DNA of 35,552 nucleotides, taken from positions 1 to 35,552 of the forward strand of contig NZ_JALBWV010000079.1 of assembly GCF_022678645.1 (NCBI RefSeq), given 5' to 3'. The position numbers and the translations under genes are program-made. The notes beneath the pieces were generated by a model. It had not been told where the DNA came from, did no database searches, and was given only the letters and a program-made list of their open reading frames with translations. Source of the DNA: Saccharopolyspora soli (GTDB taxonomy: Bacteria > Actinomycetota > Actinomycetes > Mycobacteriales > Pseudonocardiaceae). Shown here one piece after another: positions 1-7,002 of this stretch (its first letter is position 1; every line of letters begins with the position of its first letter).

Positions 1-47
1 GTGAGGGGCACCCTTCACAAACTTACTTGGTAATGGGTGCCCCTCAC
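1..47. repeat. GTGAGGGGCACC hairpin repeat, copy 1 (contig edge)
   Basis: Perfect 13-bp inverted repeat: GTGAGGGGCACCC at 1-13 pairs with GGGTGCCCCTCAC at 35-47 around a 21-nt loop. It is followed by CACCCGAACGG, a tail also seen beside the other copies at 4462, 9710 and 35388. It probably acts as an intergenic terminator-like repeat. Because the window starts exactly at its first base, it may also mark an assembly break. Confidence 0.8.
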
Positions 48-63
48 CCTTCACCCGAACGGG

Positions 64-109
64 GTCGTGAGTGCGCAGCCGGGTTGGAGCCCGGTTGCGC
101 ACTCACGAC
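64..109. terminator. long perfect hairpin, probable terminator
   Basis: Bases 64-83 pair with 90-109 to give a 20-bp stem (one G-U) and a 6-nt loop. The outer arm reads GTCGTGAGTGCGCA and its complement. There is no T-run, as is usual in high-GC actinomycetes. It would end transcription coming from the left, outside the window. Confidence 0.65.
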
Positions 110-385
110 TTACTTCGTCATGTTTGCGTAGTTTGTGCCAAATCACGAGTAGGTCAGGAGCCGGGTCTGGTCGGCCATCCACATCGGTCACTTGCGATCC
201 TCTGGTGCCATCATGACAAGTCGGCGTCGATATCCGCTTCCGCATTGACGTCGAAGATTCCGGCGTTCAGGGTTGGCCAGCGGACGCGTCCTCCGCTGTC
301 GAGATTTCGCCCGGTGGCCGGAGACGCTATGTTTTGCCCGACTTGGACGCGCGACGAGATGTGCATCTGCATCTAGGGAGTGGCC
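110..385. other. 5' flank of lactate permease, no gene seen
   Basis: No reading frame here has convincing coding character. A weak -10-like TATGTT lies at 331-336 with no good -35, so the promoter of the lactate permease is probably in this stretch but cannot be fixed. Longer frames on either strand are shadows of the permease gene. Confidence 0.4.
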
Positions 386-1972
386 GTGTACCAACAGATT
401 CTCGATCCGCTGTTCGGCTCTCTCGGATGGAGCGCGCTCGCCGCTTCGCTGCCGCTGCTGGTGTTGTTCGCGCTGCTGGGCATCGTGCGCATGACGGCGT
501 GGAAGGCGTCGTTGATCGCGCTGCTGGTCGCGCTCGCGATCGCCATCTTCATCTACCCGATGCCGGTGGACCAGGCGGTGCTGTCCGCGACGCTCGGTGC
601 GGCGTTCGGGTTCTTCCCGATCCTGTGGATCGTCATCAACGCCATCTGGATCTACAACATGACCGTCGCCACGGGCCATTTCGACGTGCTGCAGCGGTCG
701 TTCTCCCGAGTCAGCAGTGATCGCCGCATCCAGGCCGTGATCATCGCGTTCTGCTTCGGGGCGCTGCTGGAGGCCCTCGCCGGTTTCGGCACCCCGGTCG
801 CGATCACCACCGTGATGCTGCTGGCGCTGGGGTTCAGCCCGATCACCTCCGCGGTGGTCGCACTGGTGGCGAACACCGCGCCGGTCGCGTTCGGGGCGCT
901 GGCCTCGCCGCTGGTGACGCTCGCCAGCGTCACCGGGCTCCCATTGGCCGACCTCGGCGCGATGACCGGTAGGCAGACCCCGCTGCTGGCGGTCTTCGTG
1001 CCGCTGGTGCTCGTGGGGATCATCGACGGCTTTCGCGGAGTGCGGCAGACGTTGCCCGCGACGCTGGTGTGCGGGGTGAGCTTCGCGATCGCCCAGTTCG
1101 TCGCGGCGAACTACGTTTCCGTGCCGCTGACCGACATCATCGCCGCGCTCGTCGCCGCTGGCGCCACGGTCCTGCTGCTGCGGGTGTGGACGCCACCGGG
1201 CGCCACCGAGCAGGCGGCACCGGAGGCCGACGGTCACGGCCAGGTGTTCCGCGCCTACGTGCCCTACCTGATCATCATCGCCGTTTTCGTGGTCGCCCAG
1301 ATCGGCCCGATCGCCCGCGCGCTGGACGTGGTGACACTCCAGTTCAGCTGGCCCGGCCTGGACATCCGCAGCCCCGAGGGCAAACCGCTGTCCCTGGTGC
1401 AGTTCAAGTTCAACTGGCTGACCAGCGCCGGGTCGCTGCTGCTGATCGCGGGGCTGCTGACCATTCCGGCGATCGGGATCCGGGCACGCGCGGCGGTTTC
1501 CCGGTACCTCGGCACCTACGTGCAGCTGAAGTGGCCGATCGTCACCGTCATGTCGGTGCTGGCCATCGCCTACGTCATGAACGCCTCCGGGCAGACCGCG
1601 ACGCTCGGCACCTGGATGGCCGCGGTGGGCGGGCTGTTCGCGCTGATCTCGCCGATCCTCGGCTGGCTGGGCGTCGCCGTCACCGGCTCCGACACCTCGT
1701 CCAACTCGCTGTTCGGCGCGCTGCAGGTGGCGGCCGCGCAGAACGCCGGTATCGATCCGCTGCTCGCCGCCGCGGCCAACGGCTCCGGCGGCGTGCTGGG
1801 CAAGATGATCTCGCCGCAGAACCTGGCCATCGCGGCGGGCGCAGTCGGCATGACCGGCCGGGAAGGCGACATCTTCCGCCGGGTGCTGCCGTGGAGCGTC
1901 GCCTTCCTGGCCCTGATGTGCGTGCTCGTCTACCTGCAGTCGCTGCCGGTCCTCGCCTGGATGACCCTCTAG
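386..1972 (+). CDS. lldP: L-lactate permease (LctP/LldP family)
   Basis: About 528 residues, very hydrophobic, with roughly 12-14 predicted membrane segments, matching the usual 530-560 residues of the LctP family (proton-coupled uptake of lactate and glycolate). Family-like stretches include the conserved QQILDPL-like N-terminus, GALLEALAGFGTPVAI, the TGSDTSSNSLFG region and a conserved ISPQN-like motif near the C-terminus. I chose GTG at 386 because GGGAG at 376-380 lies 5 nt before it; the in-frame GTG at 380 overlaps that ribosome binding site. It stands alone, with a hairpin terminator just downstream. No lactate dehydrogenase genes are nearby, so the substrate (lactate or glycolate) is inferred from family only. 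Confidence 0.93.
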   Translation: MYQQILDPLFGSLGWSALAASLPLLVLFALLGIVRMTAWKASLIALLVALAIAIFIYPMPVDQAVLSATLGAAFGFFPILWIVINAIWIYNMTVATGHFDVLQRSFSRVSSDRRIQAVIIAFCFGALLEALAGFGTPVAITTVMLLALGFSPITSAVVALVANTAPVAFGALASPLVTLASVTGLPLADLGAMTGRQTPLLAVFVPLVLVGIIDGFRGVRQTLPATLVCGVSFAIAQFVAANYVSVPLTDIIAALVAAGATVLLLRVWTPPGATEQAAPEADGHGQVFRAYVPYLIIIAVFVVAQIGPIARALDVVTLQFSWPGLDIRSPEGKPLSLVQFKFNWLTSAGSLLLIAGLLTIPAIGIRARAAVSRYLGTYVQLKWPIVTVMSVLAIAYVMNASGQTATLGTWMAAVGGLFALISPILGWLGVAVTGSDTSSNSLFGALQVAAAQNAGIDPLLAAAANGSGGVLGKMISPQNLAIAAGAVGMTGREGDIFRRVLPWSVAFLALMCVLVYLQSLPVLAWMTL

Positions 1973-1976
1973 GCGC

Positions 1977-2011
1977 GTCCTCGTCCCGCGTGCCGCTGCG
2001 AAGACGAGGAC
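1977..2011. terminator. bidirectional terminator hairpin
   Basis: GTCCTCGTC at 1977-1985 pairs perfectly with GACGAGGAC at 2003-2011 (9 bp, 17-nt loop). It sits between the convergent stops of the lactate permease (1972) and the methyltransferase (2033), so it can serve both strands. Confidence 0.6.
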
Positions 2012-2032
2012 TCAGACGGGCAGCGGTACCGG

Positions 2033-2776
2033 TTACTTGCGCTCGGCGTGCAGTTGCCACACCGGCAGCAGGATCCGGCCCTGCTCGTCGGTCTCCACCT
2101 CGTCGAGGTCGAGTGCCAGTCCCACCGCTTCCAGGTCGTTGTGCTCGCGCAGGGCGCGGATCGAGTCCCGCGTGAAGGCTGAGGTGTAATTCGCCGATTC
2201 GATGCTGGTGATGCTCCAGTGCTCACCGAGGTTGGCGCGCAGGTTGTCCCGGCTGATCTGGAACGGCACGACCGACTGGCGGTCGTCGGCGAAGCAGAAC
2301 AGGTTCAGCTGCGCGCCGGGCTTGGTCACCCGGTGCAGCGCCGCGCTGTAGTCCCGTCGTTGCTGGTCGCTGAGGCAGTGGTAGAGAGCGCTGTCCAACA
2401 CGGTGTCGAACCGCGGCTCGATGCCGTCGAGCCTGGTCACGTCCGCCACCTCGAACGCCGCGTCGATCCCGCGTTCCTTGGCCCGCTGCCGCGCCTGCTC
2501 GATCGCCGAGTTCGAGGCGTCGACCCCCAGCACCCGGTAACCGCGCTCGACCAGGAACAAGGTGTTCTCGCCCAGCCCGCATCCGGCGTCCAGCACCTCG
2601 CCGCGGATCTTGTCGGTGCCCGCGAGCTCGACGAGTTGCGGCTGCGGTTCGCCGATGTCCCAGGGCGGGCGTTCGAACCTGAACGCGTTGTCGCCGAACG
2701 GCGCTTCACCCCGGTAGATCGCGTCGAAGTCGGCCTCTTCAGGAGAGATGGTTGGTCCTTGCGGGTGTTCGGTCAT
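2033..2776 (-). CDS. class I SAM-dependent methyltransferase
   Basis: 247 residues with the Rossmann methyltransferase fold. Motif I is VLDAGCGLGENT (SAM-binding glycine-rich loop), followed by the acidic VLGVDAS of motif II, and a motif-IV-like FDTVLDSALYHCL. The N-terminal FDAIYRGEAPFG and PPWDIGEPQP stretches are typical of the small actinobacterial relatives of thiopurine methyltransferase. The substrate cannot be read from the sequence. The ATG at 2776 has GGGAGG 9 nt upstream; the longer frame adds 12 residues without support. It has its own good promoter (2823-2852) with an inverted repeat over the -10, so it is probably regulated as a single gene. Confidence 0.85.
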   Translation of the reverse strand: MTEHPQGPTISPEEADFDAIYRGEAPFGDNAFRFERPPWDIGEPQPQLVELAGTDKIRGEVLDAGCGLGENTLFLVERGYRVLGVDASNSAIEQARQRAKERGIDAAFEVADVTRLDGIEPRFDTVLDSALYHCLSDQQRRDYSAALHRVTKPGAQLNLFCFADDRQSVVPFQISRDNLRANLGEHWSITSIESANYTSAFTRDSIRALREHNDLEAVGLALDLDEVETDEQGRILLPVWQLHAERK

Positions 2777-2805
2777 GGTGCGCTGCCTCCCAGGGGTGAG
2801 CTCAA

Positions 2806-2852
2806 AATTCAATACACGGTGAATTGTGGTGTTCCGACGTCCGCTGTGTCAA
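2806..2852 (-). promoter_or_regulatory. promoter with overlapping inverted repeat (methyltransferase)
   Basis: On the minus strand, a perfect -35 TTGACA (2852-2847) is followed after 18 nt by CACAAT (2828-2823), 47 nt before the methyltransferase ATG. An inverted repeat, AATTCA at 2806-2811 and TGAATT at 2820-2825 with an 8-nt spacer, overlaps the -10 and the probable start point. This is a likely operator for a dimeric repressor. Confidence 0.6.
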
Positions 2853-2977
2853 CGATAGGCCGATCCACAGTAGACCTGCCGCCTCGGCCGGGCGGCGCGA
2901 TCAGACTTCGGAATAGTGCTATCCCGGTTGCGCGCTTAACACCGCGCGGTCGGCACTCCTAGCTTGGACATCGCAGA

Positions 2978-3073
2978 TAAGAGGGCGCGCGGATTGGTGC
3001 GCCGGGGGTGGTCGTCAGGCAAGCGGCGGCAGCCGCTTCCTTCCACTCTCGCAGCTTGCACCGCCGCGGGTTC
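2978..3073 (+). repeat. 96-bp dispersed repeat, copy A
   Basis: Gap-free match to 25157-25252 with 88 of 96 bases identical. It contains the hairpin AAGCGGC-GGCA-GCCGCTT (3021-3038). The copies differ in the loop of this hairpin, not in its stem. Both copies lie in the same orientation, just upstream of a plus-strand gene (here the MFS gene at 3112). The stretch holds no open gene with a start codon of its own. It could be a leader RNA or small mobile repeat; function unknown. Confidence 0.75.
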
Positions 3074-3111
3074 TGACGAGCCGCGCACTCTCTAAGACCG
3101 GGGAGCTGCCC

Positions 3112-4452
3112 ATGACCACGCCGCAGGGGCCGACACCGGATTCCGGTGTCGGCCGAGTGCGCTGGACGATCATCTCGATGGCCTTCCTGGCCACGACCAT
3201 CAACTACGTCGACCGCGCGAACCTCGGCGTGGCGCTGCCCTACATGACCGAGGACCTGGGCCTGTCCAGCACCGCGTCCGGCGTGCTGCTGGGGGCGTTC
3301 TTCTGGACCTACGCGTTCATGCAGATGCCCTCGGGCTACCTGGTGGACCGCTTCGGGCCGCGGCGGATGATGTTCGCCGCCCTGGTCGGGTGGTCGGTGG
3401 TGACCATGCTCATCGGCGCGGCCACCGGTTTCGTCATCCTGCTGCTCCTGCGCTTCCTGCTCGGCGTGGGCGAATCGCCCACCTATCCGGCGAACTCGAA
3501 GATCGTGTCCCGGTGGTTCCCGGTGCGCGAGCGCGGCATCGCGGCATCGATCTTCGACAGTGGCGGCCGCGCGGGCACCGCACTGGCGCTCCCGCTGATC
3601 GCCGTCCTCATCGGACTGATCGGCTGGCGCGCATCGTTCCTGGTGTGCGGTGTTGTCGGGCTGGTCTTCGCGGTGCTGTGGCTGCGCGTCTACCGCGATC
3701 CCGGCGACCACTCGGCGGTTACAGCGGCCGAGCTGGCGCACATCCGCAGCGATACCGGGCAGGAGGAGCCGACCGCCCCCGAGATGCGGTGGCGGGAGCT
3801 GCTCGCCTACCGCACCACCTGGGGCATGGTCGGGGGATTCTTCTGCCTGTCCTTCGTGCTGTACTTCTTCATCACCTGGTTCCCCTCCTACCTGGTGGAC
3901 GCACGCGGATTCGACCTGCTCCAGCTGGGCATCCTCGGCATGCTCCCGCCGCTGTTGGCGATGCCCGCGCAGTGGCTGGGCGGGCTGTTGCAGGACCGCC
4001 TGATCAGCCGAGGTCACCCGGTGTCGGTGGCCCGCAAGGTGCCGCTGGTGAGCGGACTGGTGCTGTCGTCGGTCATCGTCTTCGCCGGTCAGGCACCCAA
4101 CGCCGGGGTCGCCCTGGTGCTGCTGACGGTGTCGTACTGCGCGCTGACCTTCGCCGCATCCAGCCTGTGGGCGCTGCCCGGCGACGTCGCGCCCTCCCCC
4201 GGCAACGTCGGATCACTGGCCGGAATCCAGGGATTCGCGTCCAACCTCGCCGGCGCGGTGAGCCCGATAGTGGTCGGCATCCTGCTCGACCTCACCGGTG
4301 GCTCCTACGTCGTCCCGCTCACGGTCGCCGGACTCGTCGCGCTGGCGGGTGCGTCGATCTACGCCTTCGGCATCGGCCGCATCGCCCCGCTCGGCACCAC
4401 CCAACCCGACACCACCTCGCCGGAACCCCCGAATCGCACCCACCAGGATTGA
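3112..4452 (+). CDS. MFS transporter, anion:cation symporter (ACS) type
   Basis: 446 residues with 12 predicted membrane helices. INYVDRANLGVALPYM in helix 1, FFWTYAFMQMPSGYLVDRFGPRR in helix 2 and the following loop, and GVGESPTYPANSKIVSRWFP in helix 4-5 are hallmarks of the ACS family (hexuronate, glucarate, galactonate, phthalate importers). Start ATG has GGGGAG upstream. The nearby LysR gene and mannonate-dehydratase-like gene fit uptake of a sugar acid, but the substrate is inferred. The 96-bp repeat copy A ends 38 nt before the start. The tail past helix 12 is short and Pro/Thr-rich. Confidence 0.88.
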   Translation: MTTPQGPTPDSGVGRVRWTIISMAFLATTINYVDRANLGVALPYMTEDLGLSSTASGVLLGAFFWTYAFMQMPSGYLVDRFGPRRMMFAALVGWSVVTMLIGAATGFVILLLLRFLLGVGESPTYPANSKIVSRWFPVRERGIAASIFDSGGRAGTALALPLIAVLIGLIGWRASFLVCGVVGLVFAVLWLRVYRDPGDHSAVTAAELAHIRSDTGQEEPTAPEMRWRELLAYRTTWGMVGGFFCLSFVLYFFITWFPSYLVDARGFDLLQLGILGMLPPLLAMPAQWLGGLLQDRLISRGHPVSVARKVPLVSGLVLSSVIVFAGQAPNAGVALVLLTVSYCALTFAASSLWALPGDVAPSPGNVGSLAGIQGFASNLAGAVSPIVVGILLDLTGGSYVVPLTVAGLVALAGASIYAFGIGRIAPLGTTQPDTTSPEPPNRTHQD

Positions 4453-4461
4453 TTTTTCCGA

Positions 4462-4508
4462 GTGAGGGGCACCTTTTACCGACTTACCCGGCCAAAGGTG
4501 CCCTTCAC
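4462..4508. terminator. GTGAGGGGCACC hairpin repeat, copy 2 (bidirectional terminator)
   Basis: A 15-bp stem (4462-4476 with 4494-4508, one G-T) lies between the convergent ends of the MFS gene (4452) and the LysR gene (4566). It is followed by CTCACCCGAATGG, the same tail as the other copies. A-rich and T-rich inner arms make it terminator-like on both strands. Confidence 0.75.
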
Positions 4509-4565
4509 TCCTCACCCGAATGGAGAACGGCGGGGCGATGCTCGCATCGGAATTTGCGGCGGGTG

Positions 4566-5546
4566 TTAGGAATCCAGGTAGGCGAATCGTCGTTGTTGGG
4601 GTTCTTCGGCGTCTGGTAGTGATTCGGTGCCCTTCGGGCGCGGGCCGCGCTTGATCTCTTCGATCAGGTGCCACCCCGCCGGAGCGATGGGCCGGGCCGA
4701 GTCCCAGTACACCCCCACTCGCCGACCGAACGCGCTCTCCAATCGACGCACCCGAACACCGCGGGTGTCGGAGACCAGGGCCGCCAACGCGTTCGTCACC
4801 CCGACGCCCAAGCCGTGCTTGACCAGCGAGATCAACGTCTGGGGCTGGTTGGTCGCCTGCACCAGGTCGATCTCCAGGCCGCGCTCGTGGAAGACCCGGT
4901 AGGGCTCGAACCTCGCGAGGTCGGACGTCTCCCGCTGCCCGATGGTGATCAGCGGGTGCCCGGCGACCGCTTCGATGGGCAGCGGCTCGTCGAGCAGGGA
5001 CAGCGGGTGTCCGGGCGGGTGCACCACCACCAGCGGCTCCCGCCACAGCGGGAAGCACTGCACCGTCGAAGATGCTGGCGGCGGGGCCATCGGCCGCAGG
5101 TAGACGTCGACATCGCCGTTGATCAAGGCGTCGTCGAGCTCCAGCGTGGCCCGCTCCACCAGGATCACCTTGACGTCGGGGCTGGTGCGGGTGAAGTGTT
5201 CCAGCACCAGGGGCACGAAAGCCGCGCTGGCACTGGGAAAACTGCCCAGCGTCACCACCCCGCGAGCCGCACCGCGACGCGCCGCCATGGCCGCCTCGGC
5301 GACGTCGAGCTCGCGCAGGATCGTCTGCGCGTGATCGGCCAGACTCCGCCCCGCCTCGGTGGGGACCACCGGCCTCTTCCGCCGGTCGAACAGCGGCAGG
5401 CCGACCGCGCGTTCCAGGGACGCCACGTGCATGCTCACCCGCGACTGGGAGCGGTGCGTGGTCGCGGCGGCCGTGCTGAAACTGCCGGTATCGATCACGG
5501 CTAGGAAGGAGACGAACCACTCCAGGCGAACGTCCGGACGCAACAT
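4566..5546 (-). CDS. LysR-family transcriptional regulator
   Basis: 326 residues from the ATG at 5546; a GTG at 5570 would add 8 residues. The N-terminal winged HTH reads LEWFVSFLAVIDTGSFSTAA...SRVSMHVASLERAVGLPLFDRR, the standard LysR pattern. The substrate-binding domain follows from about residue 85 (GVVTLGSFPSA). The start is uncertain because neither candidate has a strong ribosome binding site; ATG places the HTH at the usual distance. It is divergent from the Tat-exported mannonate-dehydratase-like gene at 5800, which LysR proteins commonly control, and convergent with the ACS transporter. The inducer is unknown but probably a sugar acid. Confidence 0.88.
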   Translation of the reverse strand: MLRPDVRLEWFVSFLAVIDTGSFSTAAATTHRSQSRVSMHVASLERAVGLPLFDRRKRPVVPTEAGRSLADHAQTILRELDVAEAAMAARRGAARGVVTLGSFPSASAAFVPLVLEHFTRTSPDVKVILVERATLELDDALINGDVDVYLRPMAPPPASSTVQCFPLWREPLVVVHPPGHPLSLLDEPLPIEAVAGHPLITIGQRETSDLARFEPYRVFHERGLEIDLVQATNQPQTLISLVKHGLGVGVTNALAALVSDTRGVRVRRLESAFGRRVGVYWDSARPIAPAGWHLIEEIKRGPRPKGTESLPDAEEPQQRRFAYLDS

Positions 5547-5718
5547 CGCCGCGCGCACCCCGCTTTCCACCAGGCACGCGTGGTACCCGTTCTGAACCTC
5601 ATCGTTCTTCCCTAGGTAACACCGCGGTGATCGTAGTTCACCAAAACCGGGTAGTAAACGCTTTCCGGGCAGAACCGGGCACCTCCCCAGCTATCACCGA
5701 TCTGGATGTCGCTATCCG

Positions 5719-5728
5719 GAACATGTTC
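5719..5728. promoter_or_regulatory. palindrome GAACATGTTC in LysR/dehydratase divergent region
   Basis: A perfect 10-bp palindrome lies 72 nt before the ATG at 5800, in the only control region between the LysR gene and its divergent neighbour. It is a candidate operator. The 2-nt gap between GAAC and GTTC rules out a LexA box, which needs 4. Confidence 0.35.
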
Positions 5729-5799
5729 TTAACGCGCCCCGTTCGCGCGTCTAGCGTCGATCTGGCCACCCGCCACGGATGCGCTGGAGGGGTTCGACC

Positions 5800-6984
5800 A
5801 TGGGAAGCACCCGCAGACAATTCGTCACCGGAACCGCCTCGGTGGCGGCCCTGTCGGCGATCGGGGCCACCGAGGCGGCAAATGCCTCCGCACCAACGGA
5901 TCTGCCCTACCCGGACGTCAACTGGCCGGACGACGTCCGAGAAGGCCCGGACACCCCCAAGCTCTGCCAGTGGTTCTCCCGCAACCCCGATGAGAAAACG
6001 GTGCGCCGTTGGCGCCAGGCCGGTGTGACCGGAGCACTCGTCACCGACACGCCACCGCTGCCTTGGGGAATCGACACGCTGCGCGCGGACCGGACCCGGC
6101 TGGAGGCGTTGGGGCTGCACGTGACGGCGTACCTGATCAGTGGTCCGGAAAGCGCCATCCTCGGCACCGAAGACCGCGACAGGGACATCGACGACATCAA
6201 GCGTTCCCTTGTCGCAGCAGGAAAAGCGGGCATCCCGGTGGTCGAGTACAACTGGTACGTCCACCGGCTCACCGAGGGCTACTACGAGCTCATCGACGAA
6301 GACGACCGGCTGGGTGCCGGGTACACGGCCTTCGACTACGACCGCGAGATCGACGGTGTGCCGGTGAAGGACCTGCCCCGCGAGCCGGGCACCCCGGAGT
6401 TCAGCTACGACCAGCTGTGGGAGCACTACGAGCACTTCCTCCGCGAAGTGATCCCGGTCGCGCACGAGGCCGGGGTGCGCATGGCGTTGCACCCCAACGA
6501 TCCGCCCGCCCCGATCAGTCGCGGCAACCCGCAGATCCTGGGTTCGGTGCGGGACTGGAAGCGCATGGTCGAGACCGTCGACAGCCCGTCCAACGGGATG
6601 ACCGTGCACTCCGGGGTCGCCACCGAAGTCGGCGCGGATGCCGTGGATTTCGTGCGGTACATGGGTGAGCGGGACCGGATCAACCACATCCACTACCGCA
6701 ACGTCCTGGTGGACGCACCGAGGCTGAAGTACGCCGAGGTCTTCCCGGACAACGGGCAGACCGACATGTTCGCGTTCATGCGCGAACTCGTCCGCCAGGG
6801 CTACCACCGCGGCATCCTGCCCGAGCACCCCCGCGCGCTCGACTACGACCGCGAGCACGACGAGATCACCGGCCAGTACGCGAAGGTCGGCGGCGGCGGG
6901 CACGCGGGCGAGCTGTACGACACGGGCTATTGCCGGGCCATGTTGCAAGCAGCCCTGATCGCCGAGGGCAAAGCCGGACGGTGA
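5800..6984 (+). CDS. Tat-exported mannonate dehydratase-like TIM-barrel protein
   Basis: 394 residues. The N-terminus STRRQFVTG plus a short hydrophobic stretch ending near ANA is a twin-arginine signal. The rest resembles the UxuA/mannonate dehydratase family (D-mannonate to 2-keto-3-deoxygluconate): the metal-site signature reads RMALHPNDPP, followed by MTVHSGVATEVGAD, INHIHYRNV and a C-terminal ILPEHPRALDYD. Start ATG 5800 has GGAGGGG 7 nt upstream. UxuA is normally cytoplasmic, so an exported copy is unusual. It may be a related sugar-acid dehydratase or isomerase that works outside the cell. It is divergent from the LysR gene, and its stop lies 18 nt from that of the flavin oxidase gene. 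Confidence 0.78.
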   Translation: MGSTRRQFVTGTASVAALSAIGATEAANASAPTDLPYPDVNWPDDVREGPDTPKLCQWFSRNPDEKTVRRWRQAGVTGALVTDTPPLPWGIDTLRADRTRLEALGLHVTAYLISGPESAILGTEDRDRDIDDIKRSLVAAGKAGIPVVEYNWYVHRLTEGYYELIDEDDRLGAGYTAFDYDREIDGVPVKDLPREPGTPEFSYDQLWEHYEHFLREVIPVAHEAGVRMALHPNDPPAPISRGNPQILGSVRDWKRMVETVDSPSNGMTVHSGVATEVGADAVDFVRYMGERDRINHIHYRNVLVDAPRLKYAEVFPDNGQTDMFAFMRELVRQGYHRGILPEHPRALDYDREHDEITGQYAKVGGGGHAGELYDTGYCRAMLQAALIAEGKAGR

Positions 6985-7002
6985 GACGGATACCTGCGGG
7001 CG

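Noticed and set aside
188..1237. Long minus-strand open frame (349 codons)
   Set aside because: Antisense to the lactate permease; Arg/His/Gln-rich low-complexity product typical of shadows in high-GC DNA.
2978..3073. Conserved small peptide gene on the minus strand of the 96-bp repeat
   Set aside because: Both copies keep an open frame, but copy A has no start codon next to it and changes are not mainly synonymous.
5719..5728. LexA (SOS) box
   Set aside because: GAAC and GTTC are only 2 nt apart; the actinobacterial SOS box needs 4.
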